Source: Spongilla lacustris (taxonomy: Eukaryota; Porifera; Demospongiae; Spongillida; Spongillidae). Taken from it: a stretch of DNA of 64,000 nt. This document shows positions 34,440 to 45,502 of the stretch, one piece after another. Both the position numbers and the translations under genes were made by a program. Position 1 is the stretch's first letter; the number at the start of each line of letters is the position of its first letter. The DNA is taken from the NCBI GenBank assembly GCA_949361645.1, contig OX442416.1, positions 12,335,350 to 12,399,349 of the forward strand. Reading direction: 5' to 3'. The notes below the pieces were generated by a model. The model saw nothing but the letters and a program-made list of their open reading frames with translations, was not told the DNA's origin and did no database searches.

Positions 34440-37017
34440 TAAACCACAAGTAAATACCTTAATTAGATACATTTCCTGGAATTAGAAATTATCGGATTTA
34501 CGATATTTCCTTTCACTGAACAGCCGGAATTACGTACGTTTTCTGCAAAGGAAATATGATATATACGTATGGAAATATAGTGTTTTCATAAACCGTAAGG
34601 AAGGGTTAAACCTACGCGCCCAAAGCCTGCATACTATTAAAAAAATTTATTGATCGTTTTGTATAATTGTGATAAAAAAATCAGCAATAGCACTTCATAC
34701 ATGTAACTACAACGTTCAATATAGGAAGCAGTCCGCTAGAAGAGCAAAATGCTTCAGTTCAATATTCTGAGGGAAACAAAATGACATTAAAATTAAGATG
34801 ATACGATTTTTTTTACCTCAGGATGCAGTTTCTGCAATGGCGAGTCTTCCAGATCAGAACAAACGTAGCGGTCATTTTGGTAAAACGCTAGCGGTCATGT
34901 AAAACACATGCACGTACCTTTCTTCTTCAGATCTGACACAAAAAGATTTGTCTTTAACCTGCCTTACACGTGATATAAGCACACGCGCACAGACACCCAT
35001 GTACCAGTAACCACTTACCACGACCATAGAATATATGCCACGACACGCATCGCTGCTGAGTATTCCACCGTAGCATTCATTCGCGCTCCGTATATTTTCT
35101 TTGGTTTCTTAACGTTAGTTTTGAGGCAAAACGTGGAGAAACACGCATGGTCATCACATGCCTATACGATATTGATCACTTACCTTGTGTTGCGTTCCCC
35201 AATCGGTAGGCTAGCCGGCCCTTTTGGCCTTGCCAATTATGTAGAAAATTTCAAGATGGCAACCCCCTTGCGGCCTTGCCTACGTAGAGGATGTGAAGAT
35301 ACACTTTCACTTACCTTCTTGCCAAATTGCGCGCCCAATTCCAAACCGCCCAGGGCCACGTGACGCGACCCACAATACGATTTAAAAAATTCCCGCAACA
35401 ATCAATGACGTCACCTATGCTACGTTCCTCGTTACATGTACATGTAATACTAACAAGACGAACATGATTGACACTATGTTATCTGAACTCACTGCCACAT
35501 ATACTCAGACATGTGGGGGGGGGGGGGGGGGGGGGGGGGGGTGAGCGGCAGCTGGGGCTATGTGATATCCACTCTCACGTACGTACCTTTGGTATTGTGC
35601 CACGCCCACCATTATTTTAAATGATTACAGCAGTGCAATGCAGCTAATATGCAAGGGAAAGTGATTGACTTTTACTCAAGGAATTTTACCCAGGCTAACA
35701 TATGCATTGATTATACTAAGTTCTTATACGGTTGTTAAATGCTATGTTCGGTTTTTATACTTCATGCACCCTTACATGTACTGATGTACACATATATGAA
35801 TGTGTTCCAACAGCATGTAACGTTACTTGCTATATATATCTTGGGTACTGATTTACGTGCAGCTTTTGGACGTACTAGCTCAGCTATACTAGTCTGTGCA
35901 ATATATTTGTTATTTCATTGCAATGGTGGGTGATGTCTATAAATATATTTCTGTGTACATTGCGCTTACTGTACATGTATAACATACAAGTTCTGATGCA
36001 GGGTATATATGTATAGTTAGCATTTTGTGTACGTTTACATGTATGTGATGGATCTTTTCAAGATTTATATATCAGTCCTGCTGTAACTTGACTGTATTTG
36101 TAATATTGCTAATAATATTATTATGCTGTATCTGTTCAAGATTTATACATCAGACTGTATTTGTATTGTGGCTAATAGTATCATTTTAGTAGATGAATAG
36201 GACTTTATAATTATTAATGTTCTAAAATACCGGATAATGTCTTGTAGCTAGTACTGCAAGTGCAACATAGACTAAATCTACATAAATCGATTAATAATTG
36301 TTATACATGTATCATATGCATGGGATCATACATATTACTTTGACTCACATATACTTTCGACTTTGAAAATAATAATAAATGTATGATATCATAATTCTCT
36401 TTTAGAACACTGGCATAGAAAAATATAAATTGATTGTCGGGATGCTTTCAAATGCAACAAGTGGTACACACCCGGTATAATCAACTCAGTTTACAATGTA
36501 AAAGCCTTTTCAGCCTGGCTTATGGCATTGAATAGATTATCTCTCTCTTGCATTTCAACTGTCCCTGTCAAAATACATACATAAACAAGACATTGTATAC
36601 CAGTATATAGTGTTAAATGTATACTATGTTTTACTTTCATGACAAACACTAGTTCTGTGTATACACACATACATGGTCAGCTATAAAGATTGAGGGTCAG
36701 AGTAGAAAGAGGGGTGGGGGAGGGGGGTGTAGGGGCACACACAGTTTTTGTTCATAATATTATAAAGTGGTAAGAAGATACACATTTGCTTCTATGCATT
36801 TTATTCTCCGAGCTTCCATTTTGCAACTGTGTCATAAAAAAGTCAAAGGTTTTGAGTTAAAGTCTCATTCCAGATCAGACAGAATAGAAACCATTCCTGA
36901 TGAATGTGCTTATATGCATTCAGATATTTTCCATTTATGGCTTGTTTATATAACTAGACAGCTGCTTGCATTGTCAGTAAGGTCTGACCTCAAGGTTACC
37001 AAAAGCATGAATATGAT

Positions 37018-37070
<53 letters not shown>

Positions 37071-37860
37071 AATTGACATAGGATTTATCAAATCTCAGTT
37101 TGGAACAGAAATACACCAATGGGCAATAAATAGTGTACATATAATTCTAATTCGTTGTCAAGTCTGCCACTAGAGGTCCCTTCATCTCTTCAAGAGCCAT
37201 TCTTCAAGCTGCTCAGTATCCCCACAGTCTGCATAAAACATTCTGATACGCCCTACGACTGAAATAACATAAAAACACCTCCAAATAAATTAGTGTCCAT
37301 ACACATGTGTGAGTCAGTTTCTGAGTTCAATCCATATATCCCTACCTCCCCCCTCACACGTTCCACAAAGAGGATCACAATAGATACCAAAAGTTCTGAC
37401 CTGAAAAGGGGCTATGCCGCAGATCAAGCCCTGACAAGGAATTGCAGCTAACAGCATTCTTCATACACCCTGTCTGGGTTAGTTGTGCCCACCCATAACC
37501 TTTTCCACTCCACCATGCCCATGCCCCCTTGTCGTAGCCAGAACTCACATGTGCTACCTTTGAATATGCCCAGCCAGCCATGGAGAGGATATCCCATCCA
37601 AAATTTTTGGAGAGGTGGCATCTTCATGGCAACTACATGTAGAATGGAGTTTTAAACGTTAATGTACATGTATTTATCAGTAAGAACACACTCACATACA
37701 GAACCCCACCGCCTGATCTGAAGTACACATGTGTGTATTATGCCATCTTCGATGTGCAGTCATCATCTAATGAGGCCACCCTATTGGGGGTGCATGGCCA
37801 TCCATATGTGGTTCCTTTCTATAGGGTTGCCGCAGATCATAGGACACACCCACACCGTAC
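34440..37860. other. hAT interior with possible short exons, mostly unassigned
   Basis: Minus-strand donor-like sites (GTAAGT/GTAAAA) follow exon-like stretches at about 34818-34870, 35184-35270 and 35315-35380, and could be 5' exons of the transposase gene; this is weak. A G run lies at 35515-35541, and (GT)n at 37021-37069. A block on the minus strand at 37178-37263 reads GRIRMFYADCGDTEQLEEWL then LKR, stop, after a TTTCAG acceptor; it could be a last exon, but I do not recognise it. Confidence 0.3.
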
Positions 37861-38490
37861 TCACCCCACCCACAGTAACCTCTTACCCCACACAGTAAAC
37901 TCTTTCCCCCCCACACACAGTAACCTCTTTCCCCCCACACACAGTAACCTCATTCCCCCCCACAAACAGTAACCTCTTTCCCCACACACAGTAAATTTTC
38001 CCCCCACACACAGTAACCTCTTTCCCCCCACACACAGTAACCTCTTTCCCCCCACACACAGTAACCTCTTTCCCCCCACACACAGTAACCTCTTTCCCCC
38101 CACACACAGTAACCTCTTTCCCCCCACACACAGTAACCTCTTTCCCCCCACACACAGTAACCTCTTTCCCCCCACACACAGTTACCTCTTTCCCCCCCAC
38201 ACACAGTAACCTCTTTCCCCCCCACACACAGTAACCTCTTTCCCCCTACACACAGTAACCTCTTTCCCCCCACACACAGTAACCTCTTTCCCCCCCACAC
38301 ACAGTAACCTCTTTCCCCCCACACACAGTAACCTCTTTCCCCCCACACACAGTAAACTCTTTCCCCCCACACACAGTAAACTCTTTGCCCCCCCACACAC
38401 AGTAACCTTTCCCCCCCCCCACATACAGTAACCTCTTTCCCCCCACACACAGTAAACTCTTTCCCCCCCACACACAGTATCCTCATCCCC
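37861..38490. repeat. 23-25 bp minisatellite, about 26 copies
   Basis: The unit is close to CACACACAGTAACCTCTTTC followed by a C run. Long frames across it (several on the minus strand) are repeat artefacts reading GKRLLCVG or KEVTVCG. Degenerate units continue at 38819-38910 after a 314-bp interruption. Confidence 0.95.
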
Positions 38491-38504
38491 CCACACAACA
38501 CAGC

Positions 38505-38818
38505 AGGCATGTATTCATAGAAGTTTCAGCGTTGCCCGGAAACTTCCCCCCCTTCCAAAATTAATTTTAATATCTAAGTGCACGTATTTGGTGAGACACA
38601 ACCCTCACCCCCTTGCTGGTCAGCCCCGGCTTTGGGGGCAGGGGCGGCCACTGCCGCCCCTCCCATGGCATATGAAATGCCGCCACCCTTGCAACCCCTC
38701 CCCCCCCCCCCTAGTTTTCGTATAGACTGAAACCCCCCCCCCTCGCCTCCCAGCTCATATATCGATTAATGTACAAAGTTGGAACCCCTCCCCCTCTGAA
38801 ATCCTGGATACGCCCCTG
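38505..38818. mobile_element. Insertion dividing the minisatellite
   Basis: The sequence between two parts of the array has no array units. It ends AAATCCTGGATACGCCCCTG, which matches the CAGGGGCG(T/G)AT-C-AGG ends of the hAT-like MITE family seen at 16327-16591. Its left end is less clear. Confidence 0.5.
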
Positions 38819-39764
38819 CACAGTAATCTCATCCCCACACACCCTCAGAGAAAACTCTTTCTCACACAGTAACCTCTCTTCCCCACACACACCTAACCTC
38901 ACCCCAAACACCCACACAGCAGCAGCTACCCCATATGTACATGTACATGTATGTATACATGCATCGCGTGATGCACTAGCAGTTACACATGTACATATAA
39001 TAACACATAAGTACATAGAATGAATGTAACTTAACTTTTCAGTTTGTGCAACCTCTACCCAAACCAATCGATCCACAGGACCACACAGTATTAGTAGCGT
39101 AACCTCTAGTAGCTCTACCATTTATTATCATACCTCTAGTTGTATCGGCTAATCCTTGTGGCGTGTCCTCCTGCTGTTTAAATCATGTTGGGCGTGGGCC
39201 GCGTGGCCCGACCTTCGTGTTTGGTCGCGAAGGTCACAGACTCAGCAACTACTGATCAGTAGTTCAAATCCAGTTCGCATCCTTAGGCGGTACTATTACT
39301 CACGTGCACGTGATAGCGATGTCTATGAATTGTAAATTAAGTGTAACATGTAATCCAGCTTTCTGGCTACATGCATTGTAGCAATTCGAGGAGTAACGTT
39401 GCGCGACTCCATTACATGTATTTATGACTGTCTTTTCGCATACAAATCGAATATATATAAGAAACAAGGTCAGTTGTAAATTTGTAATGATAGATTTGGT
39501 TGGCGCGAACACGAAACGCTTCACATGTAATAGTCATGTGTGACAGTGAATTGCAGTAGTGAATTGAAGTAACCAGTCAACTGAATTTACTGCATGTTTT
39601 GGTATCTTTCCGTGATAAGGAAATACAAAGGAAATTTCCCAAGACAATCAACACCGTATTTCCGTACGTTTCCAATCTAACTGAAACATATAAATTTGGT
39701 GTAGTGCGTCAAATGAATACGGTCACGGACGGTCCTTGCTGGCCGCGGCATCACTGCTTAGAAT

Positions 39765-39825
39765 AGCCTTTTCAAGGCCACCCTTATACTCCATTACAAC
39801 ACTATCATTGTGTTCATACAGGGAG
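39765..39825 (-). pseudogene. Right part of the coding stretch split by the hAT insertion
   Basis: The minus strand reads LYEHNDSVVMEYKGGLEKAI and continues in frame into LSNRTLLDELN at 29780 when the hAT and one CTTAGAAT are removed. A pyrimidine-rich stretch just upstream (39826-39840) could be a splice acceptor region. Confidence 0.5.
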
Positions 39826-40120
39826 GAGCAAAAATGATTAAAGAGATGGAAGCATGCAGTCAATACTTAAATGTACACTGGTAATACATGTAGAAGCCAC
39901 GTAATAATGTCGACCCCATGTCATGCATTGTTTGTGTGTACTATAACTAAGGGTAACATTAAAAGTGGCTTGAACTGTATTGCAAACCATTATAATTTAA
40001 ACATAAATAGTGCATCTAATATCAATAACACAGTGGCGTAGGAGCTGCGGCGGCAGCAGTGGCCATGGATGCTGCACTTTCCCATTAACAACAAAATAAT
40101 AATAATAGGTTGACATGATA

Positions 40121-40935
40121 TGGGAAAGTTTACGAGAAAAGGGACCTAGCGTTTATTATAAAAAAGTATAATAAAAATGCATTACGTTTGATTTGCCATA
40201 ACTTCCGAACAGTTAACGCTATCACCTTCTCATTTTCAACACTTCATACTGCACCATTTCTCTATGGGATAATACATTTTGGAGTCGCGCACTTGCTCCA
40301 TGTCAGTATTGCAACGTTCGATACCCCACTGGGTTCAAACCCGCCATAACTTTCGGTAGGAGTAATCAATTCGCTTCGAATTCGGTTTGTAGGTAGAGAG
40401 GTCCTATACCTATCGATTTGTTCTGTTCGTTAATTTTTATGCCATCCATTACGGAGATACAGTTGAACAAACTACGTGCCCATTTTCGCGCTCGATTCGC
40501 GCCAATGATTTGGGCAAATTGCGTTCCGCTCAATGTATGGGGAGGCGGGGATTATAACATTGGCGCGAATCAAGCGGGAAAACGTGCACGTAGTTTGTTC
40601 AACTGTATCTCCGTAATGGATGTCATAAAAATTAACCAACAGAACAAATCGATAGGTATAGGACCTCTCTACCTACAAACCGAATTTGAAGCGAATTGAT
40701 TACTCCTACCGAAAGTTATGGCGGGTTTGAACCCAGTGGGGTATCGAACGTTGCAATACTGACACGGAGCAAGTGCAAGACTCCAAATTGTACTTTACCA
40801 TAGAGAAATGGTGCAGTATGAAGTGTTGAAAATAGGAAGTTGATAGCGTTAACTGTTCGGAAGTTATAGCAAATCAAACGTAATGCATTTTTATTAATAA
40901 TAAACGCTAGGTCCCTTTTCTCGTAAACTTTCCCA
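40121..40935. mobile_element. Foldback element, arms of about 390 bp, copy 1
   Basis: Ends TGGGAAAGTTTACGAG and the reverse complement, with TA on both sides. The arms pair with few mismatches along nearly their whole length around a 40-50 nt middle (about 40500-40552) that reads GTTCCGCTCAATGTATGGGG. Short frames in it are mirror artefacts. A second copy is at 47590-48309. Confidence 0.85.
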
Positions 40936-41304
40936 TATATATATAAGTGCGCATGCATCAATTGCTGCTAGTTAATTACATTATATAATATCGATCGCGA
41001 GACGCTAGCTTAAGCTAGCGTCGGGCTTATACCTTCACAAGTAAAACGTCGGTATTAACCGATTAACTGATTCCTGTAGACACAAAAACTATTAGGCGTC
41101 AAATAGGTGTTTACTGTGAGGTGACTACAAACCAATTAAAAATTATACCAATTTGAAGTTCTTCATGAACATGGCTGTTAAGATTACCCCACACAAAAAA
41201 TTTGTGACTACATGTACATATGAGAACAAACAAATTGGTTTTAAGCTATACGTAGTTTACAACGGCTACCACACATGGCCTTGGCTGCACTATAGCTGTT
41301 TTAT

Positions 41305-41510
41305 ATTATAAAGACCCCCGTCGGCCCGACCAGAGTTATGAATAAGCATTAAATCATTATTATTAAATCATTATTATTAATTACATACATGTAATCGAAG
41401 CGTTCAACTGATGACTCAATGCATGAGTAGAACGCGAGTAAATTTGTTAGTTAGCGTTCGACTCACCTCACGTTTTCAGAGGAGGGGGGTTTAACTTTTT
41501 CGGTCAAAAG
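41305..41510. repeat. Dispersed repeat, inverted relative to 57280-57450
   Basis: AGACCCCCGTCGGCCCGACC followed by GTTATGAATAA… and a tail of GGGGGGTTTAAC resembles the reverse complement of 57280-57450 (GGTCGGGCCGAGGGGG). Probably a non-autonomous hAT-like element, by association with the 57482 end. Confidence 0.4.
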
Positions 41511-42290
41511 CCATGACTCTCCAAGTAACCAAAATTAATTTTGCATGCGTGGTTAATTAGTATTACTGCGCTGCGCGATCGATATGAGCAAGCGCAGGAA
41601 GTAAGCGATCAAAAGTTGTAAATTAGATGGGATCTCAGATTCTTTTTTTCAGGAAACAAGTAGAATTAAACATATAATGTCAAGTAGGCATTCCTCTTTC
41701 GAATGTGACATGTAATGAACATTTTTTATACATAATAAAATAAACATGTTCTGTAGCCTTAGTTGTATTTCCGGTATATGCTAACAGAAACCTGGCATGT
41801 GCAATGCCTCTTATTGTCCGCCAAATCAGACTTCATCTTGATGGCAAACTATATGGATGCACATCTCATCAGTTGGCATGGCACATTCTGTGCGTGTGAG
41901 TCCACAAAGTTGTATAAAAACTCATTGTTTGCCTGTTAGCGCTTGTAATCTAAATCTTGCAGATTTCGTTTTATGATCGCACAAGTTATCGTTATGTTTA
42001 CCTGAACAATATCGGACACGGTTGCGATGGCTTTGTCAATGGTCGCGTGACTTCACAGCAAAAAAAAAAAAACGCATTCAATTATTGATTTCGCTAAATC
42101 AATTGTTAAATCATCGCATGATTACACAGCAGAATCAAGTGCGCTTGATTTTGCTGTGTAATCAATTGTGGCTTTTTTTTGCAGTGCTTTTTAAATTTAT
42201 ATTTTATTGTTTCAGTGTACGCACACTACTCTATTATTTACATACATATGCTAAAACCTACTAAAATGACAGCTCATATTGTTCTGGGTC
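41511..42290. other. No gene seen; one small hairpin
   Basis: At 42121-42162, ATTACACAGCAGAATCAAG pairs with CTTGATTTTGCTGTGTAAT with one mismatch. Otherwise AT-rich and non-coding. Confidence 0.4.
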
Positions 42291-43139
42291 TGTCACATAA
42301 CAATTGGTCCCCCCAAAAAAGGTCCCCCCGGACCAAATATTTCAGAAAAAAATGGTCCGGGGGGACCAATATTTTCTGAAAAAATCGGTCCCCCTTTGAA
42401 AAAATTGGTTCCCCCCCCCCCCCCCCCCCCCCTTTTTTCCAGCTGAAATAAAAGGAACCACCAGGTACAATTTCCGCAACCAAAATTGTACCACCCGATA
42501 CAATTTGGTTGCGAAAAGTGTACCGTCCTTGCCAAAAGTGTACCAGGTAGTGAGAAAGGGCCGTTGGCTATTTACGATGAGTACCATGACGTAGTTAATC
42601 GATTTGTTGCATGCAAGTATAACTGAGTGACCGTTTCCACTGACATTCGGTGTGTTGATTTGTAGTACAAAGTTATTAAACATATGTTAATCAAATCATG
42701 CCAAAAAAAAGTGATTGAGACACGAATAATTCATTTATTAATATATATAAGCTAATCCTATATCACATTCGTTTAATAGGTTCATAGTGGTCACATGTAT
42801 TGACCAGATAAACAGCTTCTTTGGAATGCACACGCACAACATTGCTGTCTTCACATAGATGTGGCAAAAATTGTAGCCACTTGTAAGAATGTCCAGATTG
42901 ACAAAACACCATTATAGGTGTCCGCAACATATTGGACACTGCAAAAATATCTATATCTACTCGGCATGTAGTTTGTTAATTCCACGAAACACAGTAGACA
43001 CTAAATATAGTTTACAGCCAAAAAAGAAATAAATTAACGAGGTCCTGCCCACTCTCCTCACCTCTGGTTTCCCTTTCAAAAATGCTGTGGACGCCCATGT
43101 AAGGCTTATTACTCAAAGTTCTATATTTAGTACCCTAGA

Positions 43140-43650
43140 ATGTTGATCAACTCACCCACCAATCCTTTGTCCTGTTTGTTAATGCTATCTATCATACTAT
43201 TGCTATACAATGTGCACATAAATTATAAATTCAACACATTTGCATGACACCCAATTGAATATTTATTGTCTCATCTTAAAACTTAAGCTCCCGGTTTCTG
43301 ATATTAATAATAGAGGGAATAATTACACTTCTTTAAACCAGACTTCAAGAAAGCTGGCGTAAACAAGACCATAATATCTGGCTCCTTTCTTTTAGATTGA
43401 GCATGATACATTAATAGATTAATATAGAAAGCAGTGCATCTTTTATCTATCAAGGAGCCAGATATTATAGTATTTGTTTACGCCAGCTTCCTTGAAGTCT
43501 GGTTTAAAGAAGTGTAATACAAAGAGGCAGCACGGAATTTTTTTAATCTATTAATAATACATGTATTTTATCTGCACATTGTATAGCAATAGTATAATAG
43601 ATAGCATTAACAAACGGGACAAGGATTGGTGGGTGAGTTGATCAACATCA
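43140..43650. repeat. Central inverted repeat of TGTCA-4
   Basis: Arms at about 43140-43395 and 43445-43650 share GATCAACTCACCCACCAATC, CTATTGCTATACAATGTGCA and AAACCAGACTTCAAG. Part of the middle of each arm is not shared. Confidence 0.8.
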
Positions 43651-43667
43651 AAATTGTGTTTCCTATA

Positions 43668-43800
43668 ACCATCGTCTTCACCATTGCCATCATCTTCAAC
43701 GTCTTCACCATCGCCATCATCTTCAACGTCTTCACCATCGCCATCATCTTCAACGTCTTCACCAGCACCGTCATCTTCTTCACACTCGCCATCGTCTTCA
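43668..43800 (-). repeat. 27-bp tandem repeat encoding an acidic stretch
   Basis: About four units of ATCGCCATCATCTTCAACGT (27-bp period). The minus-strand frame (43551-43811) would encode DDGDGEDVE repeats and starts at ATG, but no other evidence supports translation. Confidence 0.6.
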
Positions 43801-43975
43801 CTATCGTTCACACCAATGTAACCGTCGTCACAGAAACCAACGCCATCGTCATCTAAACAATACGCCTATGCATATAGTATCGTACCATCTCTAGCTCTTT
43901 TTCTCTTATTTTTATACATTCTTTTGCTTTCTCATCCGATTGCCGCTGATCACTTCACAAAAACACGTATTTAAA

Positions 43976-44009
<34 letters not shown>

Positions 44010-44150
44010 CAAAATACGCATGCGCGGACCAAACATTTCAGACAAAATTAGTCCGGGGGGACCGATTTTTTCATAAAAATTGGTCCGGGGGGACCAATTT
44101 TTGGGGGGGACCAAAATTTTCGTGACAGGCCGCTACGAGACCATCTTTCA

Positions 44151-44416
44151 CAAGTAAATCAAAAACTTCTCTATCGAGAAAGTGATTGGTGGGATGTAGG
44201 ATTGGTGGTGCAAAACGCAAGGAAACAAGGTACAGTGTGTTAAAGTGAGGTTTGGTAGGATCGATCCTACAACTATAACAGTCCTACATTTGCAAATAGG
44301 CTTCTTCATTTGCAAATTCAGGACTGTAAGTTGTAGGATCGATCCTACCAAACCTCACTTTAACACACTGTACCTTGTTTCCTTGCTTTTTGCACCACCA
44401 GTTTTTGATTTACTTG
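44151..44416. mobile_element. Foldback MITE beside TGTCA-4
   Basis: Arms begin CAAGTAAATCAAAAACT and end in the complement, with a near-perfect inner pair GGTTTGGTAGGATCGATCCT. The left arm carries about 35 extra bases. It lies 24 bp outside the right end of TGTCA-4. Confidence 0.8.
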
Positions 44417-44692
44417 TTCCCCTAATTTTTTTTTTCTCTGCCAGGAGTGATCATGGCTTAGTGTATTCGTTGCAATGTATAAGACGCTTAGATTCCTCTT
44501 ATGTGTAATCTGAGTATATAGAAGGCTTTTTTATTTTATGCAATTAACGGAGCGCGCGCGTACGTTGCTTGGTTTCAAATTACTAATGGCAGCTGCTGCG
44601 TATCAGTGAATTAACAATACATGCACACGTAGCCTGGCTAGCTGTAGATAAGCGTGTGGAAAATAGCAATCTTTATATGGACTAGTTCAGTT

Positions 44693-44944
44693 TTAGGTGT
44701 TGTTTAAAGGAACAACTATTGCTTCTTTTGTTGTTTGGCAGCGTATCACCACCGCGATTTGTCGGAATGGAGTGAGACCACTGACACGTGCAGCTGTCGA
44801 GGTGGCCGTAAGGTAAACATTTATAGGCTTTGCTGGAGGGTATGCCAAAGGGTTTCGTATTAGTCCGATCCACTCACTGAACTGCGTATAGAATCCGTTT
44901 TGGGGTTGGAGTTGGAAGGAATAACTACTTGAAGCATACTGGCA
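44693..44944 (-). CDS. Candidate exon of an unidentified protein
   Basis: After an acceptor (CTAATTTGCCAG, 44945-44956) the minus strand is open for 84 codons, reading YASSSYSFQLQPQNGFYTQF, NPLAYPPAKPINVYLTATST, GLTPFRQIAVVIRC, then a stop after VPLNNT. Alternating hydrophobic residues suggest beta strands. I recognise no domain and no partner exon. Confidence 0.3.
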   Translation of the reverse strand, partial: CQYASSSYSFQLQPQNGFYTQFSEWIGLIRNPLAYPPAKPINVYLTATSTAARVSGLTPFRQIAVVIRCQTTKEAIVVPLNNT

Positions 44945-45340
44945 AATTAGAACCGGGCCCAAAGTACCGGGTCCAATGTTTCAGGCTTCTATCTTAACCG
45001 CGTTAGTCGATTCACAAAACCTCAATAGGCAAAAACATATATAGTAGATATTTGTAGCTTTAATTTGAACCAAAAGATACAGGTAGAGGGGCACTTATGC
45101 AGTTCCACCCCCCGCATTTGTGTTTACGTAATTTTTTTTAATGCTTGTGGGGACTCTTTATGTAAGAGGGAGGGGTCCCTCATGCACCCTCCTCACTTTC
45201 TTTTTTACTAAATAACGGATGTAACCAACACTCCATGAAATGGAATAAAAAGGGGAGGGTAAGGGAGGGGGAACCCCTCCCTCCTTAAAGAACACTGTTA
45301 AATGGTGGTAAGGTTGATGAAAGTTGCATTGTATGTATGG

Positions 45341-45502
<162 letters not shown>

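Larger units (their letters stand above)
29781..39756. mobile_element. hAT transposon with perfect 8-bp duplication CTTAGAAT, containing nested elements
   Basis: Perfect 19-bp terminal inverted repeats CAGTGATGCCGCGGCCAGC sit at 29781-29799 and 39738-39756. CTTAGAAT lies at 29773-29780 and again at 39757-39764. Subterminal GGTCACGGACGGTC-type repeats occur near both ends (33624-33770, 34255-34400, 39715-39735). A hAT dimerisation-domain remnant lies at 33900-34035 (-). Without the nested Ginger-like element the hAT is about 6.2 kb. Confidence 0.85.
42291..44127. mobile_element. Non-autonomous Ginger-like element TGTCA-4
   Basis: Left end TGTCACATAACAATTGGTCC and right end GGACCAAAATTTTCGTGACA, flanked by GGTC (42287-42290) and GGCC (44128-44131), a 4-bp duplication with one difference. 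Subterminal repeats of GGTCCGGGGGGACCAATTTT type lie at 42300-42410 and 44040-44110, next to C and G homopolymers (42411-42432, 43976-44007). No integrase is seen. The centre is an inverted repeat. Confidence 0.75.

Noticed and set aside
37861..38490. Regular repeats considered as a CRISPR array
   Set aside because: Units are contiguous tandem repeats without unique spacers, in an animal-like genome.
37861..38510. Five overlapping minus-strand frames of up to 186 codons
   Set aside because: All are translations of the 23-25 bp minisatellite; no start context, no non-repeat domain.
39187..39300. Possible tRNA or tRNA-derived SINE (AGTTCAAATCC resembles a B box)
   Set aside because: No cloverleaf could be folded around it and no A box at the right distance; the sequence is also part of a dispersed repeat seen at 12185-12260.
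40418..40961. Frames in the 40121-40935 foldback (93 and 81 codons)
   Set aside because: They fall in mirror-image arms and are not kept in the second copy.
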